From NCBI GenBank assembly GCA_965116395.1, contig OZ220684.1, forward strand, positions 2,542,001-2,606,000: a DNA stretch of 64,000 bases, written 5' to 3'. Position numbers and translations under genes: made by a program. Shown here in pieces: positions 25,505-38,875 of this stretch (position 1 is the stretch's first letter; each line of letters begins with the position of its first letter). Source of the DNA: Bin5 sp965116395 (GTDB lineage: Bacteria > Chloroflexota > Anaerolineae > Caldilineales > Caldilineaceae). The notes below the pieces were generated by a model. The model did not search any database and was not told the DNA's origin. It saw only the letters and a program-made list of their open reading frames with translations.

Positions 25505-28500
25505 TTACCAAATAGCTGTAGAGCCACCTGAACCAATCGGTACAGTTAGGGCGCCGCCAACCTCTGCTTGAACTCTTGCTGGAAATGGGGAACTGCTTAT
25601 CCGCGCTGGCGGTACCGAGTGCGGGGTAGAAAGTACCTGGCCCACACCGCTCGAAGGCGGCTCGGCCCAGCGCACGCGCTGCACGATATCACGCAGCATT
25701 GGTTGCAGCGCAGCGAATTCGTCGCTGTGTACGCTGAAGGCAAGGACGAGTATCCTCTCCCCATCCGATGACAGCAGAACGACCTGCCATACTTCGCTCG
25801 CAGTTTCGCTCTCGCGATAGCGGACCGATACCGCCTTCTCGCTCAATGGTCTGAGAGCCTGCACCAGTTCGATGCTGGCAGGCTCGATACTGTAGGTGTG
25901 CTCGGCGGCCATCTGCGCGTAGCGTTCCAGCGTCATGCCTTCGGCCGCGAGAGAGAAGACGAGCATGAAGTTGCTCGACGCATTTTCCGCCGGTCCGGAC
26001 TGGAGGCCAAGCCCGATCACGGCGTCGTCGCGACGGACACTCATGGCCGACACCAATGCCCCCATCGCCGCGACGTCGAGTTGCTCGCCTTCGCGCCCTT
26101 TGACCGCGGCTGAAAAGAGCGACAGGTCAACCTGCGAGGGCTGCGCCGGGTCGAAAAAGTGCCATCCCGAAGGGTAGGACAGCGACAAGCCGCGCGCGCT
26201 GTCGTCATACGTCAGCCAGCCCGCCAGGTCTGCCTGCAGCGCATCCTCGCTATCGGCGGACGGCTTCACGAATCCGCCATAGACCCACGCCAGCTGACCG
26301 TCATATTCGATCTGCCACCAGTCATCGGCAGCATTCGTGCTGATCGCGGCGTATTGCTCCGCCTCAATAGCCGTGCTGATGATGGGATGGTCGGTACCCG
26401 GGCCCCCGCGCACATACATGGTGCGGGTGATCGTCACCGTGGGGCCGACCGGGGGATCGAAGGCAGGATGGTCAATCCACTGGACCCGGCGTACGATGTC
26501 GCGCAATAACGGTTCCAAACTTTCTTCGAACACCTCCCCCCACACATTGAAGGTGATCTCCAGAAAGGTCCCGCCGTCGGGGGAGAGCAGGACAACCTGC
26601 CAACCGATCACCTTCGTGCCCGGCTGGGTGACCATCTTGCCTTCTTCGACGACTGCGCCGCCGTTGCGGAACCGGATCGATACCGTCTCTTCTCCCCAGG
26701 GCCGCAGACCGGGTCCGACCCCGACGCTCACCAATGTCTCGACTTCCGATTCTTCCAGTAGCGCGGCTGCCTGCAGCGCATACTGCTCCAGCGTTCGACC
26801 CGCAGCCGGAACTGCGCGAATGTCAAAGCGATCGATGTGGGCCGGTGCTGTGTCCGGAGCGAACTGGAAGCCATGACCAACGAGCTGATCCTCTTGCCCC
26901 GCCATTGTCAGGGAGTCGATGTGCGCAGCTTGCCGAACGAGCACAGTTTCGGCTGCTGCTGCGTCGTCTACCTGTGGCCGGAGGGAGAGAAATTCCTCCT
27001 TGGAGGACGCGAACAACCACCCTTGCGGATAGAAAATCTTCAGACCGCGAGCCGCATCTTCGACCGCGGGCCAGTCTTGAAACGGCCCTCCGGAAGCCGC
27101 CGGCGTGTCTCCTATCGGTATCACCAGCGGGTTGTGGATCGACAACAACGGAACTGCAGGCTGAGGCAAAGCATTGGACTCAACATCGGTCCAACGCACG
27201 CGCCGTACGATTTCGTTCAGCCTCGGTTGTAAAGCGGCGAACTCTTCGCTGTGAACACTGAAGGCAAGAACGAGAAGCATCTTTCCATCCGGTGACAGCA
27301 GAACGACCTGCCATACTTCACTAGCGGTCTCGTACTCGCGGTAGCGGATCGATACAACCCTTTCGCCCGACGGCCTGAGTCCGCCCACCAGTTTGACGCT
27401 GGCGGTCTCGATGCTGTAGGTGCGGACGGCGGCCATCTGCGCGTAGTCTTTCAGCGTCGCGCCTTCGGCTGCGAGAGAGTACACAAGCATGAAGTTGCTC
27501 GACGCACTATCCGCCGGCCCTGAATGGAGACCAAGCCCGATCACGGCATCGTCGCGGCGGACGCTCATGGCCGACACCAATGCGCCCATCTCCGCGACGT
27601 CGAGTTGCTCGCCTTTGCGCCCTTTGACAGCGGCTGAGAAGAGCGCCAAGTCGACCTGAGAGGGCAGTGCCGGGTCGAAATAATGCCATCCCGACGGAAA
27701 GGACAGCGACAGGCCGCGGGCGTTGTCGTCATACCTCAGCCAGCCCGCCGGGTCCGCCGGCAGCACATTCACACTATCTGCGGACGGCTTCACAAACTCG
27801 CCATGGACCCACGCCAGCTGACCGTCATACTCGATCTGCCACCAGTCGCCGGCCGCATTCGTGCTGATCGCGGCGTACCGCTCCCCGGCTGTAGCCGAGC
27901 CGAGGATAGCTTGGTCGGAGCCGGGCCCGGCCCGCACATTCATTGTGCGGGTGATCGTCACCGCAGGGCCGACCGGGGGATCGTAGGCGGGATGTTCCAG
28001 CCATTGGACTCGCCGCACGATGTCGCGCAGAAACGGTTTCAGCCAGCTGTCGAACTCCTCTCCCCATACATCGAAGGTGATCAGCAGAAATGTCCCGCCG
28101 TCCGGGGAGAGCAGGACAACCTGCCAGCCGACCACCTCCGTGCCCGGCTGGGTGACGACCTTGCCTTCGTCGACGACTGCGCCGCCGCTGCGATACCGGA
28201 TCGATGCCGCCTCCTCCCCCCAGGGCCGCAGGCCCGTTCCGACCTCAACGCTCTCCAATGTCACTGCTTCCGATTCTTTCAAACGGGAGGCTGCCTGCAG
28301 CGCATATTCCTCCAGCGTTCGAGCCGCGGCCGGAATCGCGCGTAAATCAAATCCACTGATGTAGGTCGACGCAGAGTCCGGAGCCAACCGGAAACCTATG
28401 CCAACGAACTGATCTTCCTTTCCCAGCGAGGTCAAGGAGTCAATGTATGCAGCCTGCCTGTCGAGAACGGCTTTGGCGGTGGCCGGGGTGCCCATCTGCG

Positions 28501-28834
28501 GACGGAGGGAGGACAGCTCCTCCTTGGAGGACGCGAAGAGCCATCCTTGTGGATAGAAAATCTTGAGGCCGCGCGCCGTATCCTCGACCGCGGGCCAGTC
28601 TTGAAACGGTCCTCCCGAAGCCGCCGGCGTGTCTCCAATCGGGACCACCAGCGGGTTGTGGATCGACAAGACCTGTATCGCAGGCTGAGGCGTTGGCGGC
28701 GGTTCGGAGGCCGCCTGTTCAGGGGAGGCGGGCGGCACCTGTCGGGGAGATGCGTCACCCACATACCCGGCCAGAGTAAGCGAGACGCAGGCCAGTACAA
28801 TCAGGACGAAATAGCGAACTGTAGACAATTCCAA
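25505..28834 (-). CDS. Secreted repeat protein: four Y-P-x-G-W domains with two SH3b domains
   Basis: 1109 residues with an N-terminal signal segment (YFVLIVLACVSLTLAG). The body is one block of about 508 residues repeated twice. Each block contains a YP-GW domain (ARGLKIFYPQGWLFASS...), an SH3b domain (TITRTMNVRAGPGSDQAI...DWWQIEYDGQLAWVHGEFV) and a second, diverged YP-GW domain (ARGLSLSFPSGWHYFDP... VIGLGLHSG... VWQVVLLSPDGKMLLVLAFS). SH3b domains usually bind cell-wall peptides. The YP-GW domain loosely resembles PsbP/DcrB-like folds (opening YP-GW, closing long strand F-I and an amphipathic helix); that link is uncertain. Third of three consecutive paralogues downstream of uvrA. Confidence 0.82.
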   Translation of the reverse strand: MELSTVRYFVLIVLACVSLTLAGYVGDASPRQVPPASPEQAASEPPPTPQPAIQVLSIHNPLVVPIGDTPAASGGPFQDWPAVEDTARGLKIFYPQGWLFASSKEELSSLRPQMGTPATAKAVLDRQAAYIDSLTSLGKEDQFVGIGFRLAPDSASTYISGFDLRAIPAAARTLEEYALQAASRLKESEAVTLESVEVGTGLRPWGEEAASIRYRSGGAVVDEGKVVTQPGTEVVGWQVVLLSPDGGTFLLITFDVWGEEFDSWLKPFLRDIVRRVQWLEHPAYDPPVGPAVTITRTMNVRAGPGSDQAILGSATAGERYAAISTNAAGDWWQIEYDGQLAWVHGEFVKPSADSVNVLPADPAGWLRYDDNARGLSLSFPSGWHYFDPALPSQVDLALFSAAVKGRKGEQLDVAEMGALVSAMSVRRDDAVIGLGLHSGPADSASSNFMLVYSLAAEGATLKDYAQMAAVRTYSIETASVKLVGGLRPSGERVVSIRYREYETASEVWQVVLLSPDGKMLLVLAFSVHSEEFAALQPRLNEIVRRVRWTDVESNALPQPAVPLLSIHNPLVIPIGDTPAASGGPFQDWPAVEDAARGLKIFYPQGWLFASSKEEFLSLRPQVDDAAAAETVLVRQAAHIDSLTMAGQEDQLVGHGFQFAPDTAPAHIDRFDIRAVPAAGRTLEQYALQAAALLEESEVETLVSVGVGPGLRPWGEETVSIRFRNGGAVVEEGKMVTQPGTKVIGWQVVLLSPDGGTFLEITFNVWGEVFEESLEPLLRDIVRRVQWIDHPAFDPPVGPTVTITRTMYVRGGPGTDHPIISTAIEAEQYAAISTNAADDWWQIEYDGQLAWVYGGFVKPSADSEDALQADLAGWLTYDDSARGLSLSYPSGWHFFDPAQPSQVDLSLFSAAVKGREGEQLDVAAMGALVSAMSVRRDDAVIGLGLQSGPAENASSNFMLVFSLAAEGMTLERYAQMAAEHTYSIEPASIELVQALRPLSEKAVSVRYRESETASEVWQVVLLSSDGERILVLAFSVHSDEFAALQPMLRDIVQRVRWAEPPSSGVGQVLSTPHSVPPARISSSPFPARVQAEVGGALTVPIGSGGSTAIW

Positions 28835-28896
28835 TTTACTTCCTTCACAGCGATCAATGATATGTGGTCACTGCCGTTCAGAAGAGGAGTCGTTGC

Positions 28897-30732
28897 CTAC
28901 TCTACGTCCTCCGCCTGCTCGACTGCGGTCACAAATTGCCCGAAGACCCAGCCAGGCTGGCCGTGATTGTCGATCTGCCACCAGCTTCCCACAACATTCC
29001 TGCCGGTGATCGGATACTGGTACCCAGGCACAGTCGTGTCTATGACAGGAAAGCGACCGCCAGGACCGCCATACACGTTCATACGGCGGCTGAACGTCAA
29101 CACTGCTTCCGTGGCCGGCAGCAGTGGAGGAATCGGAAATCTGGCCTTTACCTGTACGTTCCCTGCGTTGACCAGTTCAACCAACTCGCCATGGACCCAA
29201 CCGGGTTGACCGTCTTCGTCGATCTGCCACCAGTCGCCCGCCGCATTCCTGCCGGTAATCAGATACTGCCGCCCGGGTACGACCGTACCAATGATGGGAT
29301 AGCCGCTGTGCGGCCCCCCGCGCACGTTCAACCGCCTGTTGACAGTCATCAGCGCTTCCGTCACTGGCAGTAAAGGAGGGTGCGGGAACTTAATGACCGC
29401 CACATGAACACCCCCCACATCAACGGGATTGACCAATTCGCCGAAGACCCACCCCGGCCGGCCGTTGTCGTCGATCTGCCACCAGTCTCCTTCCGCATTC
29501 CTGCCGGTGATCAGAAACTGCTGGCCAGGAACCGCCACGCCGATTACCCGGTTAGCAGTGCCCGGACCGCTGCGTACATTGACGCGTCTGTCGATCATCG
29601 CTACAGGAACCGCTAACGGCGCATCCGGGATATTGGCTGCCACCAGACGATCGGATACCCAGCCGGGTTGACCGCCGTAGCTGATCCGCCACCAGTTTCC
29701 TGTAAAGTCCCGCTCCAATATCGAGAACTGCTTTCCCGCATCAACCTTGCCAATTATGGGACTGAACGAAGCCGGCTCGTTATGCACATACATCGTCCGG
29801 TTTGTAATTAACACCGGGCCAGGTCCAGGTTCTGCTCCACGGTGATCGTCGGGCCACTGCACGCGCCGCACCACCTCTGTCAGCAGCGGCTCCAACTCTT
29901 CAAACTGCTCGCCGCGGACGTTGAAGGTCATAACAAGCAGATATTCGGAATCCGGCGAAAGCAGAACTGCCTGCCAGCCGGCCGTCCTGGTCCCGGCCAT
30001 GACTGATTGAGAGGTTGTTGGAGCCGGCACGCCGCCCCGGAATCTGATCAATACCGCCTCTACCCTGTAGGGCCGCAACCTGGTGACGAGATCGAAGCTG
30101 TCTACATCGATCCCGAGCTGCCTGTCCAGCGCCGTCGCAGCGCCCTGTCCGAACTCGTACAGTGACAGACCCCTTGAGGGAAAAATCTCCACCACAACGT
30201 TATCTGCATGCAGCAGGTCAGGGGGATCCTGTGGGAAGGCGAAGCCAAAGCCAATCAACGAGTTAGGCTGCATACTGGATTGCAGCCCCATCAGCAGATG
30301 CACTATCTCCGCTCTGCCCAATGCGGCCATTTCCGGCTGAAGAGCCGCTGCCTGCGTACCGTCGAAAAAAAGCCATCCTGGTGGATAAAATATCTTCAGA
30401 CCATGCGTTGGATCGTCGAAAGCCTGCCATTCTGCCAAGACCTTGACAGCTTCCGCGTCCGCCTCCACCTGGGCGTTCTCTTCATCTGTCTCGTCAGGCG
30501 CAGGTGTGGCTGTGGCGGAAGGGGACTGGGAGGAGGGGAACCGCGAGGAGCGTGCTACGTCGGCATAAGTCCCACTGAGCTTACCAGAAAGTCCAAGCCC
30601 ACGATAGCTGGCAAGAGAGACTCCGCGACGAGCGGCAGTTGAGTTGGTGTGCAAAGAGAAGCTTGGGGCCGCTCGAGCGAACAAACCAAGGCAAAAGACG
30701 CATAATGGCAACAAATACAACATTCCACGCAT
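28897..30732 (-). CDS. Secreted protein: one Y-P-x-G-W domain followed by five SH3b repeats
   Basis: 611 residues. Signal segment LYLLPLCVFCLGLFARA, a Ser/Thr/Ala-rich linker, then one YP-GW domain at about 115-290 (THGLKIFYPPGWLFFDG...LIGFGFAFPQDPP...GWQAVLLSPDSEYLLVMTFNVR). After this come five bacterial SH3 repeats, each with the N-V/T-x-G-P and GWV hallmarks (RRVNVRSGPGT; RRLNVRGGPHS; RRMNVYGGPGG; NWWRISYGGQPGWVSDRLV). It keeps the domain order of the 1109-residue neighbour but expands the SH3b part. Gap to each neighbour is about 62-67 bases, consistent with one transcript. Confidence 0.82.
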   Translation of the reverse strand: MRGMLYLLPLCVFCLGLFARAAPSFSLHTNSTAARRGVSLASYRGLGLSGKLSGTYADVARSSRFPSSQSPSATATPAPDETDEENAQVEADAEAVKVLAEWQAFDDPTHGLKIFYPPGWLFFDGTQAAALQPEMAALGRAEIVHLLMGLQSSMQPNSLIGFGFAFPQDPPDLLHADNVVVEIFPSRGLSLYEFGQGAATALDRQLGIDVDSFDLVTRLRPYRVEAVLIRFRGGVPAPTTSQSVMAGTRTAGWQAVLLSPDSEYLLVMTFNVRGEQFEELEPLLTEVVRRVQWPDDHRGAEPGPGPVLITNRTMYVHNEPASFSPIIGKVDAGKQFSILERDFTGNWWRISYGGQPGWVSDRLVAANIPDAPLAVPVAMIDRRVNVRSGPGTANRVIGVAVPGQQFLITGRNAEGDWWQIDDNGRPGWVFGELVNPVDVGGVHVAVIKFPHPPLLPVTEALMTVNRRLNVRGGPHSGYPIIGTVVPGRQYLITGRNAAGDWWQIDEDGQPGWVHGELVELVNAGNVQVKARFPIPPLLPATEAVLTFSRRMNVYGGPGGRFPVIDTTVPGYQYPITGRNVVGSWWQIDNHGQPGWVFGQFVTAVEQAEDVE

Positions 30733-30799
30733 TTGCGCTTCCCGACCCTAATAATCCGTGAATTGCGGCTCGTGGAAACAGAGTTCCACTTGCCGCAAA

Positions 30800-31636
30800 T
30801 CACTTGAGCCACCGCACCCGCTGCACAATTTCTACCAACAGCGGCTCCAACTCCGCGAAGTCTTCGCTGCGGATACTGAAGGTGAGGATGACTATCCTCT
30901 CTCCATCCGGCGAAAGTACGCCCACCTGCCAGCCAATGATCTCCATATCCGGCTGATTGAAAAGGGCGCCCTCTGAGTGGTAACGGACCGATGCCACCTC
31001 TGCGCCCGCGGGCCGCAGACCGGCAGCAACCTCGGCGCTGTCCACCTCGAATCCTTCCATGCTGTCCAGCTGCGCAGCGATCAGTTGCGCGATCAATTGC
31101 AGGAACAACCCTTCGGTGTCAAATGCGATGGCGTTGATATTGTTTACAAACCTGGTTTCGGAGGAACCATCGTCAGCAAATTGGAAGCCCAAGCCGACAA
31201 AGAGATCTTCCTGCTGTATCGCCTGTGCAGACGTTGTCAGCAGATTCCTGATCTCGGCGCTGTTGGCCTTCTCACCCACCTCCTCCATTAGCTCCGTCAG
31301 TTCCTTCTCTGTCGGATCGACAAAGTGCCATCCCGGCGGATAAGATATCGTCAGCCCCCGTTCTTCATCGACAAATGAATACCAGTCAGCGCCGATCGCG
31401 GGCGTGGCGATGGCCGGCGGATCCGGTGGTTTGGGCAGGGGAGTGGCCGGCAGTTCCGGCGGTTTGGGCAAAGGAGTGGACGTCGGCTCCGAAGTGGCCT
31501 CTGAACTGCCAGGCGTTGGCGAAGCCCGCAACTGTTGGCTGGCGGCTGGCGCCTCGGGTTGGATCGGTACGCACCCGGCCAGGACAAATACTATGTAGAC
31601 AAATACGAGCAGGAGCAGACGAAAATCTCCCCACAT
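30800..31636 (-). CDS. Lipoprotein with single Y-P-x-G-W domain
   Basis: 278 residues from the ATG at 31636, which has a purine-rich GGGGGCGAGG site and places a classic lipobox (FVLAGC) 21 residues in; a longer frame to 31711 would overlap uvrA and bury the signal peptide. A Pro/Thr-rich linker with PLPKPPELPAT repeats leads to one YP-GW domain (RGLTISYPPGWHFVDPTEKEL...LFVGLGFQFADDG...IIGWQVGVLSPDGERIVILTF). No SH3b. First of the three paralogues, 67 bases after the uvrA stop. Confidence 0.78.
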   Translation of the reverse strand: MWGDFRLLLLVFVYIVFVLAGCVPIQPEAPAASQQLRASPTPGSSEATSEPTSTPLPKPPELPATPLPKPPDPPAIATPAIGADWYSFVDEERGLTISYPPGWHFVDPTEKELTELMEEVGEKANSAEIRNLLTTSAQAIQQEDLFVGLGFQFADDGSSETRFVNNINAIAFDTEGLFLQLIAQLIAAQLDSMEGFEVDSAEVAAGLRPAGAEVASVRYHSEGALFNQPDMEIIGWQVGVLSPDGERIVILTFSIRSEDFAELEPLLVEIVQRVRWLK

Positions 31637-31703
31637 GCGCCTCGCCCCCTTCTCTAACTGGCCGGCGGCTGTTGTAACCAGCGCATTATCTGGCCCACGG
31701 CGG

Positions 31704-34658
<2,955 letters not shown>

Positions 34659-34738
34659 GCAGCCTCCGGAAAGTTTTCAGTTTCTTGTTCTTAGTTGTCG
34701 GGCTGCCGATCACGGCGCCCACCTATAATTATGTGCGT

Positions 34739-34750
34739 GAACAAATGTTC
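34739..34750 (-). promoter_or_regulatory. LexA (SOS) box upstream of uvrA
   Basis: GAACAAATGTTC on the plus strand (GAACATTTGTTC on the transcribed strand), a perfect GAAC-N4-GTTC dyad as at recA. The -10/-35 boxes around it are not clear. Confidence 0.85.
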
Positions 34751-34813
34751 TTTGATGAGCCAATGGTACCATGCTCGGTCACAACTGTCCATTAACGGAA
34801 ACTACATAATACC

Positions 34814-34847
34814 AAAACGCCCCTGCTCTTGAGAAAGTGCAGGGGCG
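34814..34847 (-). terminator. Terminator after the dynamin-GNAT-Nudix unit
   Basis: CGCCCCTGC (34818-34826) pairs with GCAGGGGCG (34839-34847), nine base pairs; on the minus strand TTTTGG follows. It lies about 180 bases after the Nudix stop and before the uvrA control region. A T-run also follows on the plus strand (GTCCGGTTTTTC), so it may work both ways. The rest of 34848-35025 shows no gene. Confidence 0.7.
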
Positions 34848-35025
34848 GTCCGGTTTTTCTTCCAATCTGCGGCGGAATTCTGGCGATCGGCGGCGTGATT
34901 ACACTGGAGGGAGGGGCGCTCTCTTGGATTACAAAGTTGGAAGTCCGCGAAATCGGCCTGATCGTTGCACTGTGCAATACGTCTACGATCTGTCTACGAA
35001 CTCCGAATAGAGAGAAATTTCACCT

Positions 35026-35739
35026 TCACCCCTGGCTCGCACTGTGCTGCCAGGTCGGCTGCGGCTGGCCCCGCGGCAAATCGTAAAAGGGGCGCAGCGA
35101 CCGGTCCTGCTGCCACTCAAAGGCGAATCGGATGCGGGTTGGGTGGGCATGTTGCAGGGCATCCCAAGGCACATTCTGCGGCGTAAACCAGCCCACGTCC
35201 AGCGTTTCACTAGTGACGAATGGAGTTCCTTCGACGTGCCGGGCCGCGAATAGCAGGCAGTAGAGATGATGCAGACCGCCGCCGCCGTGATAGTTGTTAT
35301 CGAATATGCCGAGAAGTCCGCTCAACTCAACCCGACATCCGGTCTCTTCCCATACTTCGCGCACCGCGCCCTCTCCCGGCAGGTCGTCCACCTCGCACCA
35401 CCCGCCCGGCAGCGCCCAACGCCCGTTGTCCCCCCGTTGGATCAAGAGAATGCGGCCGGCGTCATCAAAGACCGCCGTATCCACCACCGTATACGGGGAA
35501 ATGTAGCGGGTATCATCAAAGAAATGGCGCTGGATTTTCGCCAGCGGGCGTGTGTCCACCAAGGCCGTCAACTCGGCGCTCAGCGCCAACATCTGCTCGA
35601 AAGTCTCCGTCTGATAAGGATTATCGGCGAAACGCAAGCCGTTGTTGCTCAGCGCACGCAGCTTTCCGGCAACGCGCAGGATCGTCTCCTCCGCCGCCTC
35701 TCCCTCCACTTCTCTCCCGTCATTCGCTCCCATCATCAC
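35026..35739 (-). CDS. Nudix hydrolase
   Basis: 237 residues. Nudix box GGWCEVDDLPGEGAVREVWEETGC (positions 130-153) has the REVxEExG core. An N-terminal helical part of about 65 residues (TETFEQMLALSAELTALVD) matches the Nudix_N extension of ADP-ribose/NADH-type enzymes. It hydrolyses a nucleoside diphosphate linked to another moiety; substrate unknown. The start overlaps the GNAT stop by 20 bases, so the gene is the last of a coupled three-gene unit. Confidence 0.9.
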   Translation of the reverse strand: MMMGANDGREVEGEAAEETILRVAGKLRALSNNGLRFADNPYQTETFEQMLALSAELTALVDTRPLAKIQRHFFDDTRYISPYTVVDTAVFDDAGRILLIQRGDNGRWALPGGWCEVDDLPGEGAVREVWEETGCRVELSGLLGIFDNNYHGGGGLHHLYCLLFAARHVEGTPFVTSETLDVGWFTPQNVPWDALQHAHPTRIRFAFEWQQDRSLRPFYDLPRGQPQPTWQHSASQG

Positions 35740-36291
35740 TCCCGCTCGAATGCTCGATTAAGTCACTGCCTTCCAGTTCCTTTTCCATTGCCAGCAGACG
35801 CACCAGACGCTTGCCCGAACGGATCCGCTGCGCCTCTCCGGTCAGCGCAAAGCCAAGCGACTGGAAAAACTTGAGCGCGTCAGGGTTGAACTGTTCGACA
35901 CCCAATTTTACATCGCGCACGCCGCCCTCCGTCGCCAGCCACGGCTCCAGCAGCGCCCAGGCACTGCTGCCCACGCGCTGTCGCTGAAACGGCTCCGCCA
36001 CCAGCACGATGCCGATATAGGCGCTGTCCGGGTCCGGCCAGTGCAGGCGCAGGTCGATCAGGCCCACCAGTTGCGCGCCGGCCTCGGGATTGCCTGGCTC
36101 ATTCGCCGCCACAATCCCCAGCCCCATCCGCCCCGGCTCGGCCTCGATCGCGGCAAGATCGCGCGCCGACTGCCCGGCCGGCGCCTGGGCCAGATGATAC
36201 ATCGTCCAATAGGCCGGGGAAAGTTCGTATACCCGCTGCAGCGCCTCGGCGTGCAGCGAGGCGTCCAGGGGAAGCAGAGAGATGGAAGGCG

Positions 36292-36295
<4 letters not shown>
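35720..36295 (-). CDS. GNAT-family N-acetyltransferase
   Basis: 191 residues from the ATG at 36295, which overlaps the dynamin stop as ATGA; an upstream ATG would give 60 bases of overlap. Typical GNAT order: strand LVGLIDLRLHWPDPDSAYIGIVLVAEPFQRQRVGSSAWALL holds the acetyl-CoA loop (QRQRVGSSA), followed by KLGVEQFNPDALKFFQSLGF. Acceptor unknown. Sits between a dynamin-like GTPase and a Nudix hydrolase. Confidence 0.88.
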
Positions 36296-38061
<1,766 letters not shown>

Positions 38062-38151
38062 GCTTTTCCTCAGTATGGACGGGCATAGATGTCAGACGCG
38101 GCACAGGGCATTCTAGCATAGGGGGGCTTGCGTTCATATCGTCGGGGGGTG

Positions 38152-38289
38152 ATGGGGCTGGCATATTGGAACAGGAGCGAAGATGCGCGTGGGACAGTTA
38201 TTGGCGTGTTCATGTCCACGTATCTCTACGAATGTTACATGAGAGACCGTGAGAGTTTGAATGAAGAAGTGGTGCGCAAATTAATCTGA
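38152..38289 (+). CDS. Possible 45-residue small protein or gene fragment
   Basis: Reads MGLAYWNRSEDARGTVIGVF then a helical charged end (YMRDRESLNEEVVRKLI). A G-rich stretch precedes the ATG. No family match recognised; at the left border of the accessory island it may be a leftover of a larger gene. The rest of 38062-38456 shows no other supportable gene. Confidence 0.25.
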   Translation: MGLAYWNRSEDARGTVIGVFMSTYLYECYMRDRESLNEEVVRKLI

Positions 38290-38456
38290 GTCAGTAGTGT
38301 CCCCCTAGTAGTCCAATACGCATTTGAGCTACATTTGGCATCAGCACCGGGGCAAGGGGCGCGAGGTGGACGCCAATATCCAGGAGAACTGGAATAATTT
38401 GAGAGTCTAGTATAAAGTTTCCCTTTGACATGAATTAAAACGATTGAGTTTCTCTC

Positions 38457-38485
38457 TTGACAATTCTTTTTACACAGATTAAAAT
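38457..38485 (+). promoter_or_regulatory. Promoter of the higB-higA pair
   Basis: TTGACA (38457-38462), 17-base spacer, TAAAAT (38480-38485): nearly consensus. It predicts a start about 30 bases before the ATG at 38521. Confidence 0.85.
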
Positions 38486-38520
38486 TGGGAACAATTTATA
38501 ACCAGTTGTTCTGGGGCTTT

Positions 38521-38814
38521 ATGAAAGTCTTCAATACTCCGCAAATTGAAAAGGCTTACAAGAAGTATACCGACGCCATCGGCCCGTTGCAGAACTGGTA
38601 TCAGGAAGTTGAAGAGGCGGACTGGGACACACCGGCCAAGCTAAAGGAACGATATCCGAACGCCAGTATCATTCGTGGAGATCTTGTGGTCTTCAACATC
38701 AAAGGCAATCGCTACCGGCTGGTCGCGAGAATCAACTTTCGCAGGCGGCTGGTATTCGTAAAGTTCTTTGGCACGCATAAAGAATACGACCGCATCAATG
38801 TCGAGGAGGTGTAA
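38521..38814 (+). CDS. higB: HigB-family mRNA-interferase toxin
   Basis: 97 residues of the RelE-fold HigB (COG4680-like) family: short helix MKVFNTPQIEKAYKKYTDAI, W-containing helix PLQNWYQEVEEADWDTPAKLKERYPNA, then the strand set RGDLVVFNIKGNRYRLVARINF and RRLVFVKFFGTHKEYDRI. These toxins cut mRNA in the ribosome. A TTG 36 bases upstream is a possible start in frame, but it overlaps the transcription start region; CTGGGG before the ATG supports 38521. The antitoxin gene follows 61 bases downstream. Confidence 0.88.
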   Translation: MKVFNTPQIEKAYKKYTDAIGPLQNWYQEVEEADWDTPAKLKERYPNASIIRGDLVVFNIKGNRYRLVARINFRRRLVFVKFFGTHKEYDRINVEEV

Positions 38815-38875
38815 TTCAATCTACTTGGAGGACAGTTTCCTTTGGGAAGCGACTACAAAAGGCGAGGAGACAACG

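Noticed and set aside
38485..38520. TTG start for HigB 12 codons earlier
   Set aside because: It overlaps the predicted transcription start region and lacks a ribosome site; family members begin like the ATG at 38521.
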